NCBI RefSeq assembly: GCF_000757485.1
Contig: NZ_JPYO01000022.1
Location: 62,001-126,000, forward strand
From: Achromobacter sp. RTa
Lineage (GTDB): Bacteria; Pseudomonadota; Gammaproteobacteria; Burkholderiales; Burkholderiaceae_B
Length of the DNA: 64,000 bases
Direction of reading: 5' to 3'
The notes beneath the pieces were generated by a model, which was not told the DNA's origin, did not search any database, and saw only the letters and a list, made by a program, of their open reading frames with translations. A program made the position numbers and the translations under genes. Numbering within the stretch: the stretch's first letter is position 1; every line of letters begins with the position of its first letter. This document shows positions 24,470-33,991 of the stretch, piece by piece.

Positions 24470-27040
24470 TCAGCCCTGCGCGATCCGGCTCGCGATGTGC
24501 GCGAGGGCCTCTTCCACCTGATCCACCAGGATCAGGCACAGGTCGCCGGACGCAAGGCGGGCGAGGGCGGTGTCGATCGCCAGGAACTCGCCATGGATCT
24601 CTTCGATGCGCCTGCTGCGGGTGGCGTTGGCCAGGCCCTGCTGCAGCAGGGCCAGCACCTCGCCGTCGGCGCGGCCGCGCTGGCACTGGTCCTGGTAGAG
24701 CACCACTTCGTCGAACGCCTCGCCCAGGATCTCGGTCTGCATGCGGATGTCTTCGTCGCGCCGGTCGCCCGCGCCGCTGATCACCACGGAGCGCCGCTTG
24801 GCGGGCATGGCGTCCACCGCGCGCACCAGGGCCAGGATGGCGTCGGGGTTGTGGCCGTAGTCGGCGATCACGGTGGCGCCCCGATAGTCGAAGACGTTGA
24901 AGCGTCCGGGCGCGGTCTGGGCATCGTTGACGAAAGAGGCCAGGCCGCGGCGGATGACGTCCTCGTCCAGCCCCAGCGCCCATGCGGCGGCGATCGAGGC
25001 CATGGCGTTCTCGACCTGGAAGGTGATCGCGCCGTTGCGCGTGAGGGGTATGGCGGACAGCGGATAGCGGGTCTCGTCGGCGCCCTGCGCGGCGACGATC
25101 GCATCGCCATCGCGATACACGGCGCGCAGGCCTTGCGCGCGGTGCGTGGCCATCACGGGATGGTTCCGGTCCTCGGCGAAGTAGGTGATCGAGCCGGGGC
25201 AACTGGCGGCCATCTCGGCCACGATCGGGTCGGCCGCGTTCAGGACCGCGGTGCCGCCGGGGTGCACGTGCTGCACGATCACCCGCTTGACCACGGCCAG
25301 GTCTTCCACCGTGCTGATATAGCCCAGGCCCAGGTGGTCGCCCATGCCGATGTTGGTGACGATGGCCACGTTGCAGCGGTCGAAGGCCAGGCCTTCGCGC
25401 AGGATGCCGCCGCGGGCGGTTTCGAATACGGCCGCGTCCACGTCCGGATGCATCAGCACGCTGCGGGCGCTGCGCGGGCCGCTGCAATCGCCGGTGTCGA
25501 TGCGCAGATTGTCCACGTATACGCCATCGGAGTTCGTCATGCCGACACGGTTGCCCGCCGCGCCCAGGATGTGGGCCGTCAAGCGCACGGTGGTCGTCTT
25601 GCCGTTGGTGCCGGCCACGGCCACCACGGGAATGCGGCCATCGTCGCCATCCGCGTACATGGCGGAAATGATGGCTTCGCCCACCGCCCGGCCCTTGCCG
25701 AACGAGGGGTTCAAATGCATGCGCAGGCCGGGCGCGGCGTTCACTTCCACCACGCCGCCATGCTGGTCCTCCAGCGGATACAGCACGCTCTCGGCCACTA
25801 CGTCCACGCCGCAGATGTCCAGTCCGATCATGCGGGCCGCGGATACCGCGCGCGCCGCCATTTCGGGGTGCACCTCGTCGGTCACGTCGGTGGCCGATCC
25901 GCCGGTGCTCAGGTTGGCGTTGTTGCGCAGGAAGATCAGCGTGCCCGCGGGCGGCACGGAGTCGGCGTCGAAGCCTTGTTTCTTGAGCGTGGCGAGCGCG
26001 ATGTCGTCGAAGCGGATCTTGGTCAGCGAGGTGGCATGGCCGTCGCCGCGCAAGGGATCGGCGTTGACCTGGTCCACCAGCTGGCGGATGGTCTGCTGCC
26101 CGTCGCCCGTGACCTGCGGCGGATCGCGGCGCGACGCCGCCACCAAAGCGCCGCCCACCACCAGCAGGCGGAAGTCATGGCCGGGAATGTAGCGTTCCAC
26201 GATGACCTCGGAGCTGATCTCCTCGGCGGCTTCGAACGCCTGGATCACGCGTTCGCGCGTTTCGATGTTGACGGCGACGCCGCGTCCCTGGCTGCCGTCG
26301 CGCGGCTTGACCACGACCGGGCCGCCCAGTTCCTGCGCCGCCGCCCAGGCTTCCTCGGCGGTGGTCACCGAACGTCCCATCGGGACCGGCACGCCGGCGG
26401 CGTCCAGCAGCATTTTGGTCAGGTCCTTGTCTTGCGCGATGGATTCCGAAATGGCGCTGGTCCGGTCCGTTTCCGCGGCCTGGATGCGGCGCTGCTTGCT
26501 GCCCCAGCCGAACTGCACCATGCTGCCTTGCGTCAGGCGGCGGTAGGGAATGTTGCGCACGACGGCGGCGTTCACGATGGAGCCCGTGCTGGGCCCCAGG
26601 CGCACGTCCTCGTCCAGTTCGCGCAGGCGCTTCAGGGCGTCGGCCAGGTCGAACGGCGCATCGTCCAGCGCGGCGCGCACCAGCACTTGCGCCAGCTCCA
26701 TCGCCAGCTTGCCCACTTCCTCCTCGCTGTATTCGACGACGACCTGGAACACTCCGGGTTCGATGGTGGAGGCGGTGCGGCCGAACGTGACGGGGCAGCC
26801 CGCATACGCCTGCATCGTCAGCGCGACGATCTGCAGCACGTGGGCGATGGACACCGCGTCCTGGTGGCCTTCGGGGCGCAGCAGTCCGAGTTGCGGCATG
26901 CGCGCGCGCAGGCGCGCTTCGAATTCAGGCAGGTTGTCGATGGAGCATTCGGCGTCGGCGCAAGAGACGATGGCCTCGATCGCGGTGTTCTTGCTCCACA
27001 GGTTGGGGCCGCGCAATGCTCGGATACGGGAAACTTCCAT
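24470..27040 (-). CDS. cphA: Cyanophycin synthetase CphA, copy lacking the N-domain HxxEH site
   Basis: An 856-residue ATP-dependent ligase that builds the multi-L-arginyl-poly-L-aspartate storage polymer. Domains: N-terminal domain (~1-165), ATP-grasp (~200-470) with VVVKPRDGSQGRGV at 242-255 and EVNAAPG at 432-438, and a Mur-ligase-like part from ~472 with P-loop GTNGKT at 477-482. Both synthetic active sites therefore appear intact. The N-domain position that holds HxxEH in the neighbouring copy reads VSIAH here (63-67), so the metallopeptidase-like primer site is missing. It lies 59 bases downstream of the second cphA gene on the same strand, so the two form an operon. Confidence 0.93.
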   Translation of the reverse strand: MEVSRIRALRGPNLWSKNTAIEAIVSCADAECSIDNLPEFEARLRARMPQLGLLRPEGHQDAVSIAHVLQIVALTMQAYAGCPVTFGRTASTIEPGVFQVVVEYSEEEVGKLAMELAQVLVRAALDDAPFDLADALKRLRELDEDVRLGPSTGSIVNAAVVRNIPYRRLTQGSMVQFGWGSKQRRIQAAETDRTSAISESIAQDKDLTKMLLDAAGVPVPMGRSVTTAEEAWAAAQELGGPVVVKPRDGSQGRGVAVNIETRERVIQAFEAAEEISSEVIVERYIPGHDFRLLVVGGALVAASRRDPPQVTGDGQQTIRQLVDQVNADPLRGDGHATSLTKIRFDDIALATLKKQGFDADSVPPAGTLIFLRNNANLSTGGSATDVTDEVHPEMAARAVSAARMIGLDICGVDVVAESVLYPLEDQHGGVVEVNAAPGLRMHLNPSFGKGRAVGEAIISAMYADGDDGRIPVVAVAGTNGKTTTVRLTAHILGAAGNRVGMTNSDGVYVDNLRIDTGDCSGPRSARSVLMHPDVDAAVFETARGGILREGLAFDRCNVAIVTNIGMGDHLGLGYISTVEDLAVVKRVIVQHVHPGGTAVLNAADPIVAEMAASCPGSITYFAEDRNHPVMATHRAQGLRAVYRDGDAIVAAQGADETRYPLSAIPLTRNGAITFQVENAMASIAAAWALGLDEDVIRRGLASFVNDAQTAPGRFNVFDYRGATVIADYGHNPDAILALVRAVDAMPAKRRSVVISGAGDRRDEDIRMQTEILGEAFDEVVLYQDQCQRGRADGEVLALLQQGLANATRSRRIEEIHGEFLAIDTALARLASGDLCLILVDQVEEALAHIASRIAQG

Positions 27041-27099
27041 GGCAGGTATTCCTGTCTAGCTCACGCGCGCCCGCGCTCGGGCAGGGCGCGCGGATATTG

Positions 27100-29715
27100 T
27101 CAGTATTGCTGAATCCAGCGGCGGACCAGATCGATGGTGGGACCGGAGAACGCTTCGTCCGATTGCAGCAGCACGAAGTCGCCCGCGGCTATGCCGCCGA
27201 GCTGGCTTTCGATGGCCTTGCCGTGATCGGGCTCGTCCTGGATGTCCTTCACGCGGGCGCCTTGCTCCAGGCCCTGGCGCAGCAGCGCGCGAGCCTGGCC
27301 GGCAGGGCGCTTGCTGCGCACGGTGAGATCGTCGTAGAGCACGACCCGGTCGAATGCGTCGCCCAGCAGCCTGCCCTGTTCGATCAGGTCTTCGTCGCGG
27401 CGGTCGGCGCCGGCGGAATAGACGGCGGCGCGCACGGTGGACGGGAACTGGTCGATGGCGGCGATCAGCGGGCGCAGCGCCGAGGCGTTGTGCACGTCGT
27501 CCACCACGACGGTGGCGCCGTTGCGTTCGAACAGCGTGAATTGCCAGGGCGCATCCGCCTGGTCGATGTCGAAGGTTTCGATCCCGGCCCGGATCAGCTC
27601 TACCGGGATGTCCAGCGCCCAGGCCGCGCCGACCGCGGCCAGCACGTTCTCGACCTGGAACGCCACGCGGCCGCCGTGGGTCAGCGGAATGGCGGCCACG
27701 GCGGCCAGTTTTTCTTCGCGGGATCCCTGCGCCAGGACGATGCTGCCGTCGCGCACGTACACGGCACGGCGATCCTGCCGCAGGTGCTCGGCGATGGCGG
27801 GCAGGGCAGGGTCGATGCCGAAGAAGATCACGGCGCCGTCGCACAGCTCGGCCATCTCCACGACGCGCGGATCGCGCGCATTCAGCACGGCGGCGCCGGT
27901 CGGAAGCACCACGTCCACCTGAGTGCGGAACACGTTGAACATGCGCTCCGTTTCATTGATGTCGAAGTCGCCCAGATGGTCGGCGTCGTCGATATTGGTG
28001 ACCACGCCCACCTGGCAGCGGTCGTAGGCCAGGCCCTGGCCCAGGATCACGCCGCTATCGTTTTCGATGACGGCGGCGTCCAGGTTGCGGTTCATCAGCA
28101 GGCGGGTGCCCGAATCGAAATCGGCGCGGTCGCCCTTTTGCACCAGGCGCCGGTCCAGGTAGAGGCCTTCGCTGCACGCCAGGCCGGTGCGCTTGCCCGA
28201 CAGGTGCAGCAGGCGGGCCACCAGGCGCGCCACGACCGTCTTGCCGTTGGTGCCGGTCACGCCCACGATGGGGATGCGGCCGGTGTCACCGTCGGGGAAC
28301 AGATGGTCGACGATGGCGCGGCCCACGGGGCGCGGCGTGCCGTCGGCCGGTTTTAGGTGCATCAGCAGGCCGGGGCCGGCATTGACCTCGACGATGGCGC
28401 CGCGCTGCTCGTCCAGCGGACGGGTGATGTCCTCGGCCACCAGATCCACGCCGGCGATGTCCAGGCCCACGATGCGCGCTGCCAGGGTCACCGTGGCGGC
28501 GACGCTGGGATGCACGCGGTCGGTCACGTCGAAGGCGACGTTGCCGCTGCGCTGCACCAGCACGCGCTGGCCTTCGGCCGGAACGCCGTCTTCGGTCAGG
28601 CCCTGGCGCGCGATTTCCAGCCGGGCGGCGGAATCCAGGCGCACCGGGTTCAGCGGGTGGTTCTCGGTGCGGCCGCGGCGCGGGTCGGTATTGATCTGGC
28701 TGTCGATCAGTTCGGTGATGGTGGACTTGCCGTCGCCCGTCACCCAGGCCGGCTCGCCGGCCGCAGCGGCCACCATGCGGTTGCCGACGACCAGCAGGCG
28801 GTGCTCGTTGCCCAGCACGAAGCGCTCGACGATCACGCCGCTGCCTTCGTCCACCGCCACGCGGTAGGCCGACACCACTTCATCGCGGGTCGTCAGGTTG
28901 GTGAACACGCCGCGGCCGTGATTGCCGTCATACGGCTTCACGACCACGGGCAGGCCGATGTCCTCGGCGGCTTCCCAGGCGTCTTCCTCGTTCTCGACAA
29001 GGCGGCCTTCCGGCACGGGCACGCCGCAGGTCGACAGCAGTTCCTTGGTCAGGTCCTTGTCGCGCGAGATGCCCTCGGCGATGGCGCTGGTGCGGTCGGT
29101 TTCGGCGGTCCAGATGCGGCGTTGCGCCGATCCGTAGCCGAACTGCACAAGGTTGCCTTCGAACAGCCGGATATAGGGAATGTCGCGGTCGTCCGCCGCA
29201 TCCACGATGCAGGCGGTGCTGGGGCCCAGGCAATGCCTGTCGATCAGGCCGCGCAGTTTCGCGATGGTGGCGGGCACGTCGAACGGGCGGTCTTCGATGG
29301 CGGCCATGACCAGGTCGCGCGCTTCGTTCAGGGCTGCGCGGGTGACCTGTTCCTGCCAGGCGCGCACGACCACCTTGTAGACGCCGCGGACGGACGTTTC
29401 CCGGGCCTTGCCGAACCCGCCGCGCAGCCCCGCGAGATTCTGCAGCTCCAGCGTGACATGTTCGAGGATGTGGCCCGGCCAGGTGCCTTCCTTGACGCGC
29501 GACAGGAACCCGCCCCGCACCCCCGGACTGCAGCGATGCTCGATCAGCGTCGGCAACCATTCGGTCAGGCGTTCGTAGAAGCCGGGAATGGTATTGGAAG
29601 GGTAATCCTCCAGCTCGCCGATATCCACCCATGCTTCCAGGACCGGGCGATACGTCCAAATGTTCGGGCCGCGCAAAGCCACGACATCGAGAAATTCAAT
29701 GTCTTTCTTTTTCAT
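27100..29715 (-). CDS. cphA: Cyanophycin synthetase CphA, second copy, with HxxEH site
   Basis: 871 residues with the same layout as its neighbour: ATP-grasp loop VVVKPYDGNHGRGV (257-270), EVNAGPG (443-449) and Mur-ligase P-loop GTNGKT (488-493). It keeps GHILEHVTLELQ with His82, Glu85 and His86, the motif reported for the cryptic N-domain active site of CphA1 that trims cyanophycin into primers. It is upstream in the operon and divergent from the ABC transporter at 29975. Both copies have a P-loop, so neither is the CphA2 type that polymerises the dipeptide. No cyanophycinase (cphB) or isoaspartyl dipeptidase is in the window. Confidence 0.93.
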   Translation of the reverse strand: MKKKDIEFLDVVALRGPNIWTYRPVLEAWVDIGELEDYPSNTIPGFYERLTEWLPTLIEHRCSPGVRGGFLSRVKEGTWPGHILEHVTLELQNLAGLRGGFGKARETSVRGVYKVVVRAWQEQVTRAALNEARDLVMAAIEDRPFDVPATIAKLRGLIDRHCLGPSTACIVDAADDRDIPYIRLFEGNLVQFGYGSAQRRIWTAETDRTSAIAEGISRDKDLTKELLSTCGVPVPEGRLVENEEDAWEAAEDIGLPVVVKPYDGNHGRGVFTNLTTRDEVVSAYRVAVDEGSGVIVERFVLGNEHRLLVVGNRMVAAAAGEPAWVTGDGKSTITELIDSQINTDPRRGRTENHPLNPVRLDSAARLEIARQGLTEDGVPAEGQRVLVQRSGNVAFDVTDRVHPSVAATVTLAARIVGLDIAGVDLVAEDITRPLDEQRGAIVEVNAGPGLLMHLKPADGTPRPVGRAIVDHLFPDGDTGRIPIVGVTGTNGKTVVARLVARLLHLSGKRTGLACSEGLYLDRRLVQKGDRADFDSGTRLLMNRNLDAAVIENDSGVILGQGLAYDRCQVGVVTNIDDADHLGDFDINETERMFNVFRTQVDVVLPTGAAVLNARDPRVVEMAELCDGAVIFFGIDPALPAIAEHLRQDRRAVYVRDGSIVLAQGSREEKLAAVAAIPLTHGGRVAFQVENVLAAVGAAWALDIPVELIRAGIETFDIDQADAPWQFTLFERNGATVVVDDVHNASALRPLIAAIDQFPSTVRAAVYSAGADRRDEDLIEQGRLLGDAFDRVVLYDDLTVRSKRPAGQARALLRQGLEQGARVKDIQDEPDHGKAIESQLGGIAAGDFVLLQSDEAFSGPTIDLVRRWIQQY

Positions 29716-29974
29716 GTTTTAATTTGCTGAAGAAGCAGGTTGGCACGCGCGGACGCCCCTATGCAATACCGCGAATTTATTGGGGTTGCGACTTTAGAAT
29801 AATGCCAACGAGTGGGGGATCCCAGATATTCCTAATTAGAAAAATCGGCTGATACTATACGACGCCTTCAGGGCGTGAACTCGTTGTGTTGTAAGGAAGG
29901 GACACGTTTCCCGCCCCTCCCGGTGGCGAACCGGTTGCCTCGTAGGGCAGAGTCCTGGCCCGGTATGCGTTCCA
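29716..29974. promoter_or_regulatory. Divergent AT-rich promoter region between cphA and the ABC transporter
   Basis: An AT-rich spacer of 259 bases in a GC-rich neighbourhood, with stretches such as TTTAGAATAATG and CTGATACTATACG that offer -10-like hexamers in both directions. No clear operator dyad was found. It must serve both the leftward cphA pair and the rightward transporter/DUF1854 pair. Confidence 0.4.
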
Positions 29975-32260
29975 ATGAAAAAACCACACCTGCTTTCCGG
30001 CCTTGCCGAAGCCTTTCCTGCCCGCTGGCGGGATGAAATCCGTGCCGAACTGGCGGATGGCGAAACACTGCTGGCCTCGGTTGAAACAGACCTGGATCAG
30101 CGCCTGAAGTTCCAGCCGGGCCTGGTTGCCGCCACCGACCGCCGCCTGCTGGCCCGGCGGCCCGACGATGCCGGCTGGGAATCCTGGCCATACGGCCCCC
30201 AATTGAGGCTCAGCCTGACCGACCATGCGGGCGCCGCGCAACTGGAGTTGCACGACGATTCCGCCCGCCTGGGCGTGTGGCGCTTCACTCTCGCCCGGAA
30301 CCCCGCCGCGCTGCGCCTGCTGGCGCAGTTCGAAGCCCAACAGGCCATCCGCCTGTCCGGCCTGCAGGCGCAAGAGCCGGAGCAGCGCCACTGTACGATC
30401 TGCAATAACGTCATACCCGCGGGCGCCGAAGAGTGCCCGGCGTGCAACCAGGAACAGGCGGCGCCGTCGTCGACCTGGGCGCTGCTGCGCCTGTGGCGCT
30501 TCGCGCGGCCTTACCGCGGCCCCTTGCTGGCCGGTTTCCTGCTGACCCTGATGGGCACGGCGGCCACGCTTGTGCCGCCCTACCTGACGATGCCGCTGAT
30601 GGACGACGTGCTGATCCCGTTCCAGAACGGCGCTCCCATCGACTACGACAAGGTCCGCCTCTATCTGGGCGGCCTGCTGGCGTCGGCCTTCCTGGCGTGG
30701 GGGCTGGGCTGGGCCCGGACGTACATCCTGGCCTGGGTCAGCGAGCGCATCGGCGCGGACCTGCGCACCACCACCTACGAACACCTGCAGCAGCTTTCGC
30801 TGGAGTATTTCGGCGGCAAGCGCACCGGCGACCTGATCTCGCGCATCGGCAGCGAAACCGACCGCATCTGCGTGTTCCTTTCGCTGCACCTGCTGGATTT
30901 CGCCACCGACATCCTGATGATCACCATGACGGCGGTCATCCTGGTGTCCATCAACCCCTGGCTGGCGCTGGTCACGCTCGTGCCGCTGCCCTTCATCATC
31001 TGGATGATCCACGCCGTGCGCGACCGGCTGCGCCACGGCTTCGAAAAGGTCGACCGCATCTGGTCCGAGATCACCAACGTGCTGGCCGACACGATCCCAG
31101 GCATCCGGGTGGTCAAGGCGTTCGCGCAGGAAAAGCGCGAGGTCGCGCGCTTTCGCGAGGCCAACAACCGCAACCTCGAAGTCAACGACCGCGTCAACAC
31201 CACGTGGTCGCTGTTCTCGCCCACGGTCACGCTGCTCACCGAAGTCGGGCTGCTGGTCGTGTGGATCTTCGGCATCTGGCAGGTATCGCAAAAGCAGATC
31301 ACCGTTGGCGTGCTGGCCGCGTTCCTCGCCTATATCGGGCGCTTCTACATGCGGCTGGATTCGATGAGCCGCATCGTGTCGGTCACGCAGAAGGCGGCCG
31401 CCGGCGCCAAGCGCATCTTCGATATCCTGGATCACGTTTCCAGCGTTCCGGAGCCGCAGAATCCTGCCAGGCTGCCGCACATCAATGGCCGCATCGAATT
31501 GCGCGACGTAGGTTTCCGCTACGGCAACCGCCAGGTCATCCGCGGCCTGAACCTGAATATCGCCCCGGGCGAGATGATCGGCCTGGTGGGCCACAGCGGT
31601 TCAGGCAAGAGCACCCTGATCAACCTGATCTGCCGCTTCTACGATGTGTCGGAAGGCGCTGTGCTGGTGGACGGCGCCGACATTCGGTCGGTGCGCGTGG
31701 CCGACTACCGGCGCAACATCGGGCTGGTGCTGCAGGAGCCGTTCCTGTTCTTCGGCACCATCGCCGAGAACATCGCCTACGGCAAGCCCGACGCCACGCG
31801 CGACGAGATCGTGGCCGCGGCGCGCGCCGCGCACGCGCACGAATTCATCCTGCGGCTGCCGCATGGCTACGACTCCCTGGTCGGCGAACGCGGCCAGGCG
31901 CTGTCGGGCGGCGAACGCCAACGCATTTCCATCGCGCGAGCGCTGCTGATCGATCCGCGCATCCTGATCCTGGACGAGGCCACCTCGTCGGTCGACACCA
32001 CGACCGAAAAGGAAATCCAGAAGGCGCTGGACAACCTGGTGCGCGGACGCACCACGATCGCCATCGCCCACCGACTGAGCACGTTGCGCAAGGCGGACCG
32101 CCTGGTGGTGCTGGACCGAGGCCAGATCGTCGAGCAAGGGCCGCACGAAGAATTGATGGCCCGGGAGGGCGCCTACTATCGGCTCTACCAGGCGCAGGCG
32201 CGCCAGGCCGAAGCCGACGCGCAGGCGTCGGGCAGCGAAGACATGGCCGCCGTGGCCTGA
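29975..32260 (+). CDS. Cyanophycin-locus ABC transporter (permease-ATPase fusion) with zinc ribbon
   Basis: 761 residues. The first ~135 residues form an unusual soluble domain, followed by a zinc ribbon with Cys140, Cys143, Cys154 and Cys157 (CTICNN and ECPAC). Six transmembrane helices (~170-440) follow, then an ATP-binding domain with Walker A GHSGSGKST near 539-547, signature LSGGERQ near 643 and Walker B LILDEATS. The core is a type-I exporter of the MsbA/LapB kind. I recall such genes being annotated as cyanophycin-metabolism-associated ABC transporters because they sit with cphA and DUF1854, as here. Cargo is unknown. The ATG lacks a strong ribosome-binding site. The DUF1854 gene follows after 21 bases. 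Confidence 0.85.
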   Translation: MKKPHLLSGLAEAFPARWRDEIRAELADGETLLASVETDLDQRLKFQPGLVAATDRRLLARRPDDAGWESWPYGPQLRLSLTDHAGAAQLELHDDSARLGVWRFTLARNPAALRLLAQFEAQQAIRLSGLQAQEPEQRHCTICNNVIPAGAEECPACNQEQAAPSSTWALLRLWRFARPYRGPLLAGFLLTLMGTAATLVPPYLTMPLMDDVLIPFQNGAPIDYDKVRLYLGGLLASAFLAWGLGWARTYILAWVSERIGADLRTTTYEHLQQLSLEYFGGKRTGDLISRIGSETDRICVFLSLHLLDFATDILMITMTAVILVSINPWLALVTLVPLPFIIWMIHAVRDRLRHGFEKVDRIWSEITNVLADTIPGIRVVKAFAQEKREVARFREANNRNLEVNDRVNTTWSLFSPTVTLLTEVGLLVVWIFGIWQVSQKQITVGVLAAFLAYIGRFYMRLDSMSRIVSVTQKAAAGAKRIFDILDHVSSVPEPQNPARLPHINGRIELRDVGFRYGNRQVIRGLNLNIAPGEMIGLVGHSGSGKSTLINLICRFYDVSEGAVLVDGADIRSVRVADYRRNIGLVLQEPFLFFGTIAENIAYGKPDATRDEIVAAARAAHAHEFILRLPHGYDSLVGERGQALSGGERQRISIARALLIDPRILILDEATSSVDTTTEKEIQKALDNLVRGRTTIAIAHRLSTLRKADRLVVLDRGQIVEQGPHEELMAREGAYYRLYQAQARQAEADAQASGSEDMAAVA

Positions 32261-32281
32261 CGCGGAACCAGGATTATCGTC

Positions 32282-32752
32282 ATGACCTTGCCGTCCTTTC
32301 AGCTGCGCCGCAATGCCTTCGGGCGCCTGGAATTCCAGGCTGCCGACGGCGACATCCATGAAGGGGTCATCCCCGTGCGTGCGTTTCCTATCAGCGAGGC
32401 GGGCCGCGGCCTGTCCCTGGTGACCGCCGACGGGCGCGAACTGGTCTGGATCGAACGCCTGTCCGACGTGCCCGCGCCGCAGCGCGCGCTGATCGAGGAA
32501 GAGCTGGAAAGCCGGGAGTTCATGCCCGAGATCCGCAAACTGGCCAGCGTGTCCACCTTTGCCACGCCCAGCACCTGGAAGGTCGATACCGACCGGGGGC
32601 CCACCTCGTTCATATTGCGCGGCGAAGAAGACATCCGCCGCCTGAGCCCCCAGACGCTGCTGATCGCCGACAGCCACGGCATTTTCTACCTGGTGCGCGA
32701 CATCCAGTCGCTGGACAAGCACAGCCGCAAGCTGCTCGACCGCTTCCTGTAG
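32282..32752 (+). CDS. DUF1854 protein of the cyanophycin locus
   Basis: 156 residues, no signal peptide or membrane helix. It opens with FQLRRNAFGRLEFQAADG and contains a run of hydrophobic/acidic segments (VWIERLSDVP, ESREFMPEI, FILRGEEDIRRL) ending YLVRDIQSLDKHSRKLLDRFL. This matches the DUF1854 family found beside cyanophycin synthetases. AGGA lies upstream of the ATG. It probably works with the ABC transporter encoded just before it. The stop is 16 bases from the convergent GNAT gene. Confidence 0.85.
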   Translation: MTLPSFQLRRNAFGRLEFQAADGDIHEGVIPVRAFPISEAGRGLSLVTADGRELVWIERLSDVPAPQRALIEEELESREFMPEIRKLASVSTFATPSTWKVDTDRGPTSFILRGEEDIRRLSPQTLLIADSHGIFYLVRDIQSLDKHSRKLLDRFL

Positions 32753-32768
32753 GCACGGCCTGGCCCGT

Positions 32769-33905
32769 TCAATCCCCGGCGGGCCGCTTGAACGGCGTGT
32801 GCGTTTCCAGCTCTCCCAGATAGTCCGCCACCGCCTCCGTCTCCTCGTCCAGGAACGTCCGGATCGCATCGGCGAATCCCGGGTGCGCGACCCAGTGCGC
32901 CGACCATGTAGGCGTGGGCAGCAGGCCGCGCGCCATTTTGTGCTCGCCCTGCGCGCCGCCCTCGAAGCGGGCGAAACCGTGCGCGATGCAATAGGCGATG
33001 GCCTGCATGTAGCAGGTCTCGAAATGCAGGCCCGGCACATATTCGGTGGCGCCCCAGTAGCGGCCATAGAGCGCATCACCTCCTGCCAGGTTCAGCGCGG
33101 CGGCCACCGGCCGATCGCCGCGCTGCGCCAGGATCAGCACGAATGCCTCGGGCAGCTCGCGATGCGCGCGTTCGAAGAACTCACGGCTCAGGTAGGGCGG
33201 GTTGCCATGGCTGAAATAGGTGCGGCAATAGCACTCGTAGAAGAAGCCGAGTTCGTCGGCCCCGATCTCGGCGCCGCGGAGCCAGCGGTACGCCAGCCCG
33301 GCGGCCGCGACCTTCTTGCGGTCCTGGCGGATCTTCTTGCGCTTGTCGTGGCTCATGGCGGAAAGAAAAGCGTCGAAGTCCGCATAGCCCGGATTGGTCC
33401 AGTGGAACTGCACGCTTTCGCGCACCATGAAACCGGCCTCCCGCAGCGCCCGCATATCCGCGTCCGCGGGAAACAGCAGGTGCAGCGACGAGACGTTGAT
33501 CTGCTCCGCGAAGGCGACCAGCCCGCGAACCAGGGTGTCGCGGTCTTCGTCGTTGCGCGCCAGCAGCCGCGGCCCCGTCACTGGCGTGAAGGGGATGGCC
33601 GACAGCAGCTTGGGGTAATAGCGCAGCCCATGGCGCTGGAAGGCGTCGGCCCAGGCGTAGTCGAACACATATTCGCCGCGCGAGTGGGATTTCAGATAGA
33701 GCGGCGCCGCCGCGGCCAGCGCGTCGTCGCGCCAGAGAGCCAGGTAGTGGGGCGCCCATCCCGTTTCCTGGGCCGCGCAGCCGGTTTCATGCAGCGCGCG
33801 CAGGAAGGCATGGCGCAGGAAGGGCTGGTCGCCCGCCAGCGCATCCCATTGCCGGGCGTCGATGCGGGACAGGTCGGTTTCTATGGTCAGGCTCAGGGAA
33901 TCCAT
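32769..33905 (-). CDS. GNAT-fold N-acyltransferase of the DUF482 (peptidogalycan-biosynthesis-like) family
   Basis: 378 residues. The tandem GNAT-type architecture is recognised from FLRHAFLRALHETG near the start, HDKRKKIRQDRKKVAAAGL in the middle and YGRYWGATEYVPGLHFETCYMQAI toward the end, all typical of the DUF482 family. Members are predicted aminoacyl- or acyl-transferases; the acceptor is unknown. The ATG (33903-33905) is divergent from the DUF455 gene with 86 bases between. Confidence 0.8.
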   Translation of the reverse strand: MDSLSLTIETDLSRIDARQWDALAGDQPFLRHAFLRALHETGCAAQETGWAPHYLALWRDDALAAAAPLYLKSHSRGEYVFDYAWADAFQRHGLRYYPKLLSAIPFTPVTGPRLLARNDEDRDTLVRGLVAFAEQINVSSLHLLFPADADMRALREAGFMVRESVQFHWTNPGYADFDAFLSAMSHDKRKKIRQDRKKVAAAGLAYRWLRGAEIGADELGFFYECYCRTYFSHGNPPYLSREFFERAHRELPEAFVLILAQRGDRPVAAALNLAGGDALYGRYWGATEYVPGLHFETCYMQAIAYCIAHGFARFEGGAQGEHKMARGLLPTPTWSAHWVAHPGFADAIRTFLDEETEAVADYLGELETHTPFKRPAGD

Positions 33906-33991
33906 GTGCGAATGATAAAGTCTCCGTGGTTGCGCGGTGTTGACGCCGTTGCGGTTTTTATCGGGGAGCCGCCCCCGGCAGGGAATCGAGC

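Noticed and set aside
24437-27112. An 891-codon open frame on the plus strand opposite cphA
   Set aside because: Composition is His/Gly/Val/Ala-rich and repetitive, without any domain; it is the antisense shadow of a high-GC gene with strong codon bias.
27016-29730. Long plus-strand frames opposite the second cphA
   Set aside because: Antisense shadows; the minus-strand synthetase is unambiguous.
29707-29982. Further copies of TTTTTCAT/ATGAAAAA near the cphA and ABC start codons
   Set aside because: They coincide with start codons followed by Lys-rich N-termini and lack integrase or island context, so they are taken as chance.
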